Shown: piece by piece, positions 50,270-58,054 of the stretch
Position numbering within the stretch: position 1 is the first letter of the stretch
How the letters are laid out: every line of letters starts with the position of its first letter
Assembly: GCA_021324305.1 (NCBI GenBank)
Contig: JAJPJI010000015.1
Location: 155,759 to 219,758 of the forward strand
DNA: 64,000 nt
Origin: Gammaproteobacteria bacterium
GTDB taxonomy: Bacteria; Pseudomonadota; Gammaproteobacteria; DSM-16500
Direction of reading: 5' to 3'
Position numbers and translations under genes: made by a program
The notes under the pieces: generated by a model
What the model was told of the DNA's origin: nothing
What the model saw: only the letters and a program-made list of their open reading frames with translations
Databases searched by the model: none

Positions 50270-50920
50270 TCAGAGTTGGCGATATTGCGGCGCATTTCTG
50301 TCTTGTGCGATTTTGATGATATTGTCGGCAATTTCTATCGAGGTAATGACATCAATCCCACGCGTATATATCTCAAACTGGCGGAATGCTTCATAGATAG
50401 CCTGTTGAATTCGTGTTCGCGGCTGCTGTTTTTCATTATCATTCGAAAAAATGCTCCCAACAAAATAATACGCACTGACAGCCTTTGGCTTTACAAAACC
50501 CACAATGTCTACTAGCGTGTTATGGATTTCCAGCATGTCTGAGTGCCTCATCAGCTTGCCCGCCGCATTGGCCGTATGGTTTTTTTGAATCAGTGCGCAT
50601 ACGCCCGGGTCTCCAAGATTGTGCAGCCCTTCAATGACATACCAATGAGCTGCCTGACCTATCGCCTGCTTGACCGGCATGACGCTTGACTCAAACATCT
50701 TGCTAGAGTAGGAATTTTCTATCCATTTATTTTCTTCCAGGTTCCTGAGCTCAATATTGCCAGTTCGTGCATCATAGACGATTTTAATTCCGAAATTTGG
50801 GAGAAACAGCTCGCCTCGCTCTGTTGAGTTATCAATCAGGAAACCCTGCATGGTTTCGACATCAACTTCACGCCAGTCTTCAGGATTATCGCCCATGATC
50901 AAGCAATATCGAGCCTGCAT
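50270..50920 (-). CDS. Hypothetical cytoplasmic protein
   Basis: A 216-residue soluble protein with no recognised family. The first 75 residues look beta-rich (CLIMGDNPEDWREVDVETMQ, FLPNFGIKIVYDARTGNIEL), the remainder helical (QAIGQAAHWYVIEGLHNLGD, RIQQAIYEAFRQFEIYTRGI). No signal peptide, membrane helix or metal motif. It lies 55 bp upstream of the DUF4442 gene on the same strand, so both could be one transcript. Orphan status and even charge make an effector possible but unsupported. Confidence 0.5.
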   Translation of the reverse strand: MQARYCLIMGDNPEDWREVDVETMQGFLIDNSTERGELFLPNFGIKIVYDARTGNIELRNLEENKWIENSYSSKMFESSVMPVKQAIGQAAHWYVIEGLHNLGDPGVCALIQKNHTANAAGKLMRHSDMLEIHNTLVDIVGFVKPKAVSAYYFVGSIFSNDNEKQQPRTRIQQAIYEAFRQFEIYTRGIDVITSIEIADNIIKIAQDRNAPQYRQL

Positions 50921-51002
50921 TTACCCCACCCCGTAGTTCTAATAGCAAAATGCGCTCTATATCTTTATATTATTATAGCAATAATCTGGATGACGTATTT
51001 TT

Positions 51003-51111
51003 TCATTGACGTTGTGCGAAGCACAAACAGCATACGCATCAATGACATAGCAACAACAAGCCGACCGGACATCATCATGGACTACACAATTGAAATTCGT
51101 AGCTGACCGGC
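51003..51111. other. Intergenic region with several nested stem-loops
   Basis: TCATTGA (51003) pairs with TCAATGA (51039) enclosing the hairpin TTGTGC-GAA-GCACAA (51012-51026), and AAGCCG near 51058 pairs with CGGCTT near 51106. The region lies about 70-180 bp upstream of the heme-oxygenase-like gene. It may be a leader RNA structure or small RNA. I cannot assign it to a known RNA family. Confidence 0.3.
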
Positions 51112-51182
51112 TTATTGATGTATTCACCTTTGGAATCCAGCCAGGGATTTATGTAACAGCGAAACAGTGAGAGGAATCACCC

Positions 51183-52088
51183 ATGACCAATATTTTGCAA
51201 CAAATATTGCCGAACCATCCCGAAGTAAACAAACTGCATCTTGCGATTGAATTAAAGCCTTTTCTTCAGCGCTATCTTGGCAAGGCAGAAGGACCGCTTA
51301 CCTTGCTTGATCATTATCGTCACTTGCGGCAACTCAAAAGCGTGTACGATACATTTACCCAGCTTTTAACCAGCGATAACTTTACTCCCAAACTGCCAGA
51401 TGCGCTCATCTGCCTGCTTCAGCGCGGAGCCCGAATACAGCAGGATCTGGACTTCCTGAGTCCCTATGTAGCTTCGGGAGACAAGGACATGGAGCTCGAA
51501 TCGACCAAAAATTACGTAGCCTATTTAAAAAACCTGCCTCTCAGAAAAGGCGATGACAGGAACAATGAATTGCTAATTCACTTTCTTGTTTCCATCCTGG
51601 GCGACCTGAATGGCGGCCAGTTCCTGAAGAGACTGGTAACAAAATTGTATGAACGTGAGGGAATTTATAAACATGATGCGCCTGAGAATGGCGTCAAGTT
51701 TTACCATTTTGACAAGGACACCATTGCCAACCTGACCAGCTGGTTAAAATCATTCATCAAATTCAATGCCATCCATCACACGCATGATGGTGATGGATCG
51801 CAAATGGAGATGTCCTCCAGCACGAAATCCTCTTCCGTTGATGAAAATGCAGCTCGACTCGGCAAGGGCGCGGTGGATGCATTCACCATGCAGTCTGCAA
51901 TAGTTGATGAGCTTGAGAGGACACGCACTCCCAATGCCATGCTCAAACCAGATACCCGCGTAAAAGTGGCAAATAATTCTTTCAGTTTTTTCAGCTGCAA
52001 GACATTAGGAACAATTGCGGCCGCAGGCATGATGGCAGTTGCTACCGGCCTCGTCATCACAACAACCATGAACAGATTTGGAAGCTGA
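51183..52088 (+). CDS. Heme-oxygenase-fold protein with C-terminal membrane anchor
   Basis: A 301-residue helical protein. Residues 10-200 follow the heme oxygenase order: proximal-His helix NKLHLAIELKPFLQRYLG (His19), LLDHYRHLRQLKSVYDTF, QQDLDFL, and the distal helix LVSILGDLNGGQFLKRLV (139-152), matching the family GDLxGGQ. About 90 polar residues follow, then a single helix near the end (GTIAAAGMMAVATGLVITTT) and four more residues. This is the tail-anchored plan of animal HO-1, unusual for bacteria, whose enzymes are soluble. It may release iron from heme, or use the fold otherwise. Heme-binding is inferred from the motifs. The tail could direct the protein to a host membrane. Confidence 0.68.
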   Translation: MTNILQQILPNHPEVNKLHLAIELKPFLQRYLGKAEGPLTLLDHYRHLRQLKSVYDTFTQLLTSDNFTPKLPDALICLLQRGARIQQDLDFLSPYVASGDKDMELESTKNYVAYLKNLPLRKGDDRNNELLIHFLVSILGDLNGGQFLKRLVTKLYEREGIYKHDAPENGVKFYHFDKDTIANLTSWLKSFIKFNAIHHTHDGDGSQMEMSSSTKSSSVDENAARLGKGAVDAFTMQSAIVDELERTRTPNAMLKPDTRVKVANNSFSFFSCKTLGTIAAAGMMAVATGLVITTTMNRFGS

Positions 52089-52135
52089 CAGCATCAGGAG
52101 GACAGGGGGAAGATCTGCGCTGGATCTTGGTCAAT

Positions 52136-52164
52136 CCCGCCACTGCCTCAAAGGCAATGGCGGG
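52136..52164. terminator. Hairpin between convergent genes
   Basis: CCCGCCACTGCCT pairs with AGGCAATGGCGGG (one G-T pair) around a 3-nt loop, between the heme-oxygenase-like gene and fabV. It can serve both. A weak T content follows. Confidence 0.65.
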
Positions 52165-52196
52165 GTCCGTATCCTGCGGTTAAGGATAAATGCCTC

Positions 52197-53420
52197 TCAA
52201 TTTGCATCCTTCACCTGCACCTCTTGTTCAGAACTGATGGATGGAATTTTCACTACCGGATCGACATCAGCATCATAGTTAATTCCTTTGACATTGAATC
52301 CGAACAGCCGGTAAAACTCATCGCGATATCCATTTACATCCGTCAGCTGGACCAGGTTCTCTGAAGTAATCATAGGCCAGATTTCCATGACTTTCTGCTG
52401 AACATCATCTTTCATCTCCAGATCATCGATACGAATATAACCGTCACTGTCCCTGGCTGGAGCATGTGTTGAATACAAATGCTCGTTGAACAAACGGTAA
52501 ATTTGTTCAATGCAGCCTTCATGCGTCCCTTTTTCTTTCATGATCTTGAAGAGAATGGAAATATATAACGGCACGACAGGAATCGCGGCACTGGCTTGTG
52601 TCACGACAGCCTTATCAACCGAAACAACCGCCTCTCCATGCATGCCTTCCAGTTTTCTGTTCAGCTTATCCGCCGTGGCTTTTAAATGTTCCTTAGCCTT
52701 GCCTATTGTTCCATCTTTATATATTGCGTGTGTCAGCCTGGGCCCAATATAAGAATAAGCAACCGTTGTAATGCCTTCCGCTAACAGGTTTTCTTTCGCA
52801 AGGTAGTCAATCCACATTTCCCAGTCTTCGCCGCCCATGACAGCAATGGTGTGCTCTATGTCTTCGGCATCAGCAGGCTCAATGGTGACATCTTTCACCT
52901 CGCCGCGGAATGCATCGATCGATTTGCCAGTAAATGATTTGCCGATTGGCTTTAGGGCAGAAGAATATACCTGTCCGGTAACGGGATGCGTGCGTCGTGG
53001 CGAGGCAAGACTATAAACGATAAGATCGACCTTGCCCAAATCCCTTCGTATCAAATCAGCGGTCTGCTTTTTAATTTCCTGGGAAAAGGCATCGCCATTA
53101 ATGCTCTTGGCGTAATAACCGTCACGATGTGCAAATTTTTCAAACGCAGCGGAGTTATACCAGCCTGGGGAAGCGGTTCTCTTTTCGTCTGCTTCCTTCT
53201 CGAAGAAGACACCTATCGTCTTCGATCCTGCTCCAAATGTCGAAACAATACGGCTTGCCAGCCCATACCCGGTTGATGCACCTATTACCAATACATTCTT
53301 CGGCCCTTTGATTGGCCCCTTGGATTTTACGTAGTTAATTTGTTCTTCCACAACACGGCTGCATCCCTCTGGATGCGCGGTCGTACAGATAAATCCCCGG
53401 ATTTTAGGTTGTATTATCAT
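52197..53420 (-). CDS. fabV: Trans-2-enoyl-ACP/CoA reductase FabV
   Basis: A 407-residue NADH-dependent enoyl reductase for the last step of fatty acid elongation. ATG 53420 gives the standard start MIIQPKIRGFICTTAHPEGC; the frame upstream to 53486 adds a hydrophobic stretch not seen in the family. NAD site NVLVIGASTGYGLASRI, and the long Y-x8-K active site in YIGPRLTHAIYKDGTIGKAK. The C-terminus (VNGYRDEFYRLFGFNVKGIN) is typical. FabV is much larger than FabI and resists triclosan. It is probably the enoyl reductase of this organism, but other isozymes may lie elsewhere. Confidence 0.94.
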   Translation of the reverse strand: MIIQPKIRGFICTTAHPEGCSRVVEEQINYVKSKGPIKGPKNVLVIGASTGYGLASRIVSTFGAGSKTIGVFFEKEADEKRTASPGWYNSAAFEKFAHRDGYYAKSINGDAFSQEIKKQTADLIRRDLGKVDLIVYSLASPRRTHPVTGQVYSSALKPIGKSFTGKSIDAFRGEVKDVTIEPADAEDIEHTIAVMGGEDWEMWIDYLAKENLLAEGITTVAYSYIGPRLTHAIYKDGTIGKAKEHLKATADKLNRKLEGMHGEAVVSVDKAVVTQASAAIPVVPLYISILFKIMKEKGTHEGCIEQIYRLFNEHLYSTHAPARDSDGYIRIDDLEMKDDVQQKVMEIWPMITSENLVQLTDVNGYRDEFYRLFGFNVKGINYDADVDPVVKIPSISSEQEVQVKDAN

Positions 53421-53833
53421 AATCATTCCCGTTATTAATGCTGTTATGAGTAGTATTGAGCGGCTGTAGTGTACCAGCATAGGCATCAGAGTTGTAGCAT
53501 GGCGCCATTACCCCATGTCTCGCATCATTCAGGGTAATGATTAAATTATCCAGACCTCATCCCTGATTTTTAAAACAAGTATTGCGTCTGCGCACACATC
53601 GCCTGAATACATTCTGAAATATTAAATTTGAAAAAATTCGGCTGAATTAAGCTTTAGAAATATTTCACCAGTCTTCGTGGATATCCTTGGTATCAACGAA
53701 GTAAAATAAGAATTAAGTAAATGACATTGAGACATGATCTGCCATGAATAAGTATAATCCCTAATAGTTCTATACTTTTTTGAATGCTAATGTTAAATTT
53801 ATTCATTGTTAACAATTGAAAGGAAACAACGTC
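53421..53833. other. About 410-bp intergenic region upstream of the H1-like gene
   Basis: Holds the fabV promoter and, on the other side, that of the H1-like gene. An imperfect hairpin, CTTCGTGGATA with TATCAACGAAG (53673-53701), has one mismatch. The 150 bp before the H1-like gene are strongly AT-rich. I see no gene, tRNA or riboswitch. Confidence 0.5.
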
Positions 53834-53977
53834 ATGGCAACAAAAAAGAAAGCAGCAAAACCACGTAAGAAAGCAGTAAGAAAAACCAAAGCAAGAAAGA
53901 CCGTAAAGAAAGCAGCGACCAAGAAACGCGCTGTTCGCAAAACAAAAGCCCGCACCAAGAAAAAGGCTGCTAAGTAA
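53834..53977 (+). CDS. Histone H1-like DNA-binding protein
   Basis: A 47-residue protein made almost only of Lys, Ala, Arg and Thr (MATKKKAAKPRKKAVRKTKA, then KARTKKKAAK), resembling the C-terminal tail of histone H1 and the bacterial H1-like proteins that compact DNA in Chlamydia, Coxiella and Legionellales. AGGAAA stands before ATG 53834. It contains two copies of the motif AVRKTKAR. Expected to bind nucleic acid without sequence preference, perhaps at the resting or transmissive stage. A good terminator follows, so the gene is monocistronic. Confidence 0.85.
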   Translation: MATKKKAAKPRKKAVRKTKARKTVKKAATKKRAVRKTKARTKKKAAK

Positions 53978-53991
53978 GTAGCAGCTATTAA

Positions 53992-54021
53992 AATTAGGCC
54001 CAGGTATCTGGGCCTAATTTT
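53992..54021 (+). terminator. Rho-independent terminator of the H1-like gene
   Basis: AATTAGGCCCAG pairs perfectly with CTGGGCCTAATT around a GTAT loop and is followed by TT, with the last TTTT shared with the stem end. It lies 14 bp after the stop. Confidence 0.85.
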
Positions 54022-54156
54022 CTCCCCCTCCCAACACCCTACCCGTTATCCAGATCAAACAGTTATTCCGGAAACCACATATTCATATTATCCTATGCGC
54101 GGAAATCAAGGCATGGCACCACACGCATATCAAACCATTAGAAAGCGGCGGCATTA

Positions 54157-55110
54157 ATGAACACTAGCAACATGACAATTACAAAACCCTACTCAACAAT
54201 ATACGTAGTCAAGCCGCAATTTATTAAAGAAGCCTGCGATGAGCTGGGTGATGTTGCCGGCGTCATTGGTAATCTGGTTTTCTCCCCGGTCAAAAAGCCT
54301 GATATCTGTTTTGCGCAGGACGTGTGGCATGATCCAACCCTTGTCAAATTCAATTCCATATCCGAAGCCGCGGGCATTCTCCGTCAAGCAGGCAGATTCT
54401 GGTGCCTGAACCCCATCGCCAACATCCGACGGTCGCGCCTGATTGAAAGCAAGCTTCGCAAACTCCCGCCGCTTGATAGAAATTTTCCGGTTGAAAATGA
54501 AATTCCAGATATCGGGTGCTTCAGTCTGCTGGATGAAAACACTCTGGTATTCAGTGTAAGACGCTGGAAAAAATGGCCCATGGGAGAATGTCATTTTATT
54601 GAAGACAAAAAACACCCTCCAAATCGTGCTTATTTAAAATTATGGGAAGCGCTCACCTTGCTTGGCAGACATCCCACACGAGGAGAGACAGCGATTGATT
54701 TGGGCGCCTCACCCGGCGGATGGACTTACGTAATGCAATCATTCGGCACACATGTGACCGCCGTTGACAAAGCCGAATTGGATCCACGCGTAGCAAAACT
54801 TCCAAACGTCACCTTTCTGCAGCAGAGCGCTTTTGCGCTTGAGCCGCAACCCAGAAATGAGAAAATTGACTGGCTACTGAGCGACATCGCCTGTTATCCT
54901 GATCGTCTCTATGATCTTGTAAAAAAATGGCTGCATGCGAATCAGGTGAAACAAATTATCTTCACCATCAAGTTACAGGGCAAAACAGATTTATCCATGA
55001 TTAAACATTTTCAGGCTATTCCGAACTCCCGCACCCTGCATCTTTTCTATAACAAGCACGAGGCCACATTTTTTTATCCGGCACCCAGTCATTTGTTTCC
55101 AGTGTTTTAA
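54157..55110 (+). CDS. rlmM: RlmM-like 23S rRNA 2'-O-methyltransferase
   Basis: A 317-residue protein of the RlmM type, which methylates the ribose of C2498 in 23S rRNA in E. coli. A THUMP-like N-terminal half precedes the FtsJ-type Rossmann domain: RAYLKLWEALTLLG (catalytic Lys), SAM loop AIDLGASPGGWTYVMQ, DWLLSDIACYPDR (Asp), FTIKLQGKTD (Lys) and YNKHEATFFY (Glu), giving the K-D-K-E tetrad. It is shorter than E. coli RlmM (about 366 residues) in the N-terminal part, so substrate identity is probable rather than certain. ATG 54157 is the first start. Confidence 0.8.
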   Translation: MNTSNMTITKPYSTIYVVKPQFIKEACDELGDVAGVIGNLVFSPVKKPDICFAQDVWHDPTLVKFNSISEAAGILRQAGRFWCLNPIANIRRSRLIESKLRKLPPLDRNFPVENEIPDIGCFSLLDENTLVFSVRRWKKWPMGECHFIEDKKHPPNRAYLKLWEALTLLGRHPTRGETAIDLGASPGGWTYVMQSFGTHVTAVDKAELDPRVAKLPNVTFLQQSAFALEPQPRNEKIDWLLSDIACYPDRLYDLVKKWLHANQVKQIIFTIKLQGKTDLSMIKHFQAIPNSRTLHLFYNKHEATFFYPAPSHLFPVF

Positions 55111-55216
55111 TAAATGCAGGGGGATAAATTTAATACAAATATGAATACATTATTTTCAAATCTGTATATTTTGCGCCGACACTGAGCTATCACTTTTATA
55201 TTCAGACAAAGATCAG

Positions 55217-56434
55217 CTAGCTGGCGTCATCCTGATTGTAAGCCAACTCTTCATGCTGCGAATCTTTCTTTGCTGCAACATTACGGGTTATGTTTTGCGA
55301 TGGATGATTTTTTCTTGTCAACATGGTCTTGCTCACTGATTGATGAGGCTTATTCATCGCTGTCTTCACATTAAGCACATTTTTCCTGAAGTCATCCCTA
55401 TGAACCATGCTGTGTGGAATCACAACAATTTTCGAGACAGCTGGCGTGTGCGACGGCGTTTTGAGCCTGGGCTCATTCTGCAGTGCCATTAATTTAGAGG
55501 TCAGCTTTTTACTGCCAAGCTTATGAATCATGCTATGCGGAATAACAGTGATACCCGTTGCTGTGGCATGGATGGTTTTGTGTGCCTGACGGCTCAGGGA
55601 AGCAATTGATTTAGGTCTCATGTTTTTTCCAGTTGCCTTGTGAACAATGTTAGATGAACTGGCTGCCTTTAAGGATTTCTTGCTGCGATTCACTGCAACG
55701 AACGCTGGCTGCTGCATTTTAGATTGCTTGTTTGCTGCAGAGACAGAAGCTGGTACAGCAGCGACAATTTGCGCCGCAGGCTTGCTGGTATCTTTAAGTG
55801 TATCGTGATTGGGATTCAGCACCGCCATGGCCGGCACCTTCGCCGGAGTTGGTACAGTAGCGGCAGCAGGCACAGTTACAGCAGACGCGGTTACAGCAGC
55901 CGCACTTTGCGCCGCAGGCTTGCTGGTATCCTTGAGCGCATCATGATTGGGATTCAGCGCCGCCAATACAGGTGTTTTTTTATTGATAACCGCTCCGCTG
56001 GCGATGGAAGCAGCCTCCGGCGCTGCCGTTGGCATGCGCTTATTAGTATCCTTCAATGCGTCCTGATTTGGATTCATGGCTGCTACATCTGCTGTCTGTC
56101 TGACAGGATTGACAGCATTGGAAGATGAAACGCCGGCCAAGTTCTTGCTCGTGTCTTTTAACGCATCCTGATTGGGATTCATCGCGCCTGGATTATTGGG
56201 CGCTGAATTCACCGCTGAATTTGTCACCGGAGCAGGATCATTTGCACCCAGAATATAAAATTCGTTTTTACCGGTTTCTTCTTGATAAAGCCTGGATCCA
56301 GGAACGAGCACAGAATCAACTGGTGATTTTGATTGTCCACCGACAACTGCATCAGGCTTAACAGGACTGGCCTGTATTGCTCCCGACAGTGTTAAAGTCG
56401 TGACACCCAAAAACAGCTTGTTTAGCAACGTCAT
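55217..56434 (-). CDS. Secreted repeat protein with NPN(Q/H)DALKDTSK motifs
   Basis: A 405-residue exported, low-complexity protein rich in Ala, Ser, Lys, Thr and Pro. Signal peptide LLNKLFLGVTTLTLSGAIQA. Four copies of a 13-residue motif (MNPNQDALKDTSK type) occur at residues 85-97, 120-132, 160-172 and 206-218, separated by Ala/Val/Pro-rich spacers. The second half is basic and repeats TVIPHSMIH / VVIPHSMVH. No enzymatic domain is visible. Its role may be structural, in the periplasm or at the surface; an intrinsically disordered wall-bound protein is one option. Repeat number could vary between strains. Confidence 0.65.
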   Translation of the reverse strand: MTLLNKLFLGVTTLTLSGAIQASPVKPDAVVGGQSKSPVDSVLVPGSRLYQEETGKNEFYILGANDPAPVTNSAVNSAPNNPGAMNPNQDALKDTSKNLAGVSSSNAVNPVRQTADVAAMNPNQDALKDTNKRMPTAAPEAASIASGAVINKKTPVLAALNPNHDALKDTSKPAAQSAAAVTASAVTVPAAATVPTPAKVPAMAVLNPNHDTLKDTSKPAAQIVAAVPASVSAANKQSKMQQPAFVAVNRSKKSLKAASSSNIVHKATGKNMRPKSIASLSRQAHKTIHATATGITVIPHSMIHKLGSKKLTSKLMALQNEPRLKTPSHTPAVSKIVVIPHSMVHRDDFRKNVLNVKTAMNKPHQSVSKTMLTRKNHPSQNITRNVAAKKDSQHEELAYNQDDAS

Positions 56435-56613
56435 GGATAAACTCCTTTTATCAAAGATCGCAACATTATAGCGACCATTCCCGCGATTCTGCCAGCATAT
56501 TCCAGCAGACTCGTTACTTAACCCTATCCAAGCACACTATTCCGATCCCGCTGCCGTTGATTCGGATAGTATTTTTTATTATCATGTGACGCTTTATTAG
56601 ATAGATAAAAAAC

Positions 56614-57339
56614 ATGAAGATACTTTGCGTTATTCCAAGCCGGATCAGCTCAACACGCCTGCCCCGCAAGCCATTATTACCAATTCAGGGCAAGCCCATG
56701 ATTCAATGGACATATGAAAACGCATCCCGCTGCGGCATTCTTGATGATCTCATCGTGGCAACAGACAGTCATGAAATCGCGGATGTCATTACCCGGATTG
56801 GCGGTAAAGTTGAAATGACAGACCCAGACCTGCCCACCGGATCCGAACGTGTCGCTGCCGTTGCAGAACGCTATGCCGATGCGGACGTTGTCATCAACCT
56901 TCAAGGCGACGAGCCATTTATCAAACCATCCATGCTGGAGCAGTTGGTTTCACCCTATTTGTCTGGTGAAGCGCCAGATATGACGACTCTCGCATACAAA
57001 CTGGATCAAAACAAATATCAGGAACCAGGCGCGGTCAAGGTCATCACTGACATTAACAACAACGCGTTATATTTTTCTCGTGCTCCCATTCCGTATTATC
57101 GCACCCAGCAAACAGCTCCTGTTTATCATCACATGGGCTTATATGCGTTTCGCCGCGACTTTCTCATGCTTTACAAAACACTGCCGCAAACTCCTCTTGA
57201 AAAAACTGAAAGTCTCGAACAATTGCGCGCGCTGGAAAATGGGTACAAGATTCGCGTCTGTTTCACCAATGACAAAACACTGGAAGTTAATACACTGGAA
57301 GAATACGAACAGGCTCAACAATTTCAATACTCTGAATAA
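56614..57339 (+). CDS. kdsB: 3-deoxy-manno-octulosonate cytidylyltransferase
   Basis: A 241-residue cytoplasmic enzyme that activates Kdo as CMP-Kdo for lipopolysaccharide core synthesis. The CTP loop IPSRISSTRLPRKPLLPIQG, the segment GTCMTDP-like EMTDPDLPTGSERVA, and VINLQGDEPFIKP with catalytic Asp are present, then FSRAPIPYYR, YHHMGLYAFRRDFL and the end ENGYKIRVCFTN. Full family length. A short frameshifted orphan follows 6 bp later. No other LPS gene is in the window. Confidence 0.94.
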   Translation: MKILCVIPSRISSTRLPRKPLLPIQGKPMIQWTYENASRCGILDDLIVATDSHEIADVITRIGGKVEMTDPDLPTGSERVAAVAERYADADVVINLQGDEPFIKPSMLEQLVSPYLSGEAPDMTTLAYKLDQNKYQEPGAVKVITDINNNALYFSRAPIPYYRTQQTAPVYHHMGLYAFRRDFLMLYKTLPQTPLEKTESLEQLRALENGYKIRVCFTNDKTLEVNTLEEYEQAQQFQYSE

Positions 57340-57345
57340 TTTTCG

Positions 57346-57559
57346 ATGCCGGCACGTTGGCAAAGATTATTTGCCTGGATTTACTTTTTTTGCGCCCGCG
57401 CACAGCGGCACAGGTTATCAGTTTTCATTTTTTGGAATATCCGGAATCGCGGTTGCACGCAAGGAAGGCCTGGAAATCAACATATATGGCCTAGTCTATG
57501 GCTTCAGCCCGGCGATGAAAATACTGAAGCTGCCGGGCTTTGGAGATATAAGGTTATGA
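57346..57559 (+). pseudogene. Small protein gene split by a T7 homopolymer frameshift
   Basis: Frame 1 starts well (MPARWQRLFAWIYFF) just after kdsB, then at the run of seven T (57385-57391) turns into a poor sequence. Frame 2 continues sensibly from the same run: APAHSGTGYQFSFFGISGIA, then LEINIYGLVYGFSPAMKILK and LPGFGDIRL, ending at 57559. With six T the two would join into about 70 residues with a hydrophobic N-terminus. Function unknown. It may be a broken gene, a phase-variable one, or a sequencing error. Its end overlaps the convergent cupin gene. Confidence 0.5.
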
Positions 57560-57916
57560 TTGCAATTCAATCACCATCACTTTAATGGGATGACCGCTGA
57601 TGTTTTCATCGGTATGAAATTCACCATCCACATCACGTTTCAGATAATAGGCCTGGTCTTTTTTCAATTTCAATTCATGGGTTTGTCCCTTGTTGTTTGT
57701 TATTTTCAATACGCCATCCGTAAGAGCCACAAGAACCCGGTCATGCTCATGACGATGACTTTTTAATTCCTGATCCCTGGTTGAATATACAATGGTTTCC
57801 CACACTGAGACTTTTTCATTTGTGAATTGAGGAATACGCTTTGTGGATGGCTCTGCATACGCTGCGGTCAACGCACAAGCGGTCATTGCTGTTAATGCAA
57901 ACAATTTTCTGTTCAT
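57554..57916 (-). CDS. Secreted cupin-domain protein
   Basis: A 120-residue exported protein with signal peptide KLFALTAMTACALTAAYA. The mature domain is a single cupin: HRHEHDRVLVALTDGVLKI has the metal-binding His pair of motif 1, and the second half (DQAYYLKRDVDGEFHTDEN) its partner with another His. Exported mini-cupins of this size are widespread and of unknown substrate; a metal-dependent isomerase or binding role is possible. It is probably monocistronic, with a 138-bp divergent gap to the peptide transporter gene. Confidence 0.78.
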   Translation of the reverse strand: MNRKLFALTAMTACALTAAYAEPSTKRIPQFTNEKVSVWETIVYSTRDQELKSHRHEHDRVLVALTDGVLKITNNKGQTHELKLKKDQAYYLKRDVDGEFHTDENISGHPIKVMVIELQS

Positions 57917-58054
57917 GAGATTCTCCAGTTGGTTGATTGTCAGTAAATTTCAAAGATGAGAGCACCAGACATTCCGGTTAAACATATCTCTTTACTGACA
58001 TAATGTCTTTTTGGCATAGTAGCATGATAATGACAAATAAAAATTCAAACCACC

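Noticed and set aside
57080..57400. Frame 2 open stretch inside kdsB
   Set aside because: The part within kdsB is out of frame; only its end past 57390 is credible, as the tail of the frameshifted small gene.
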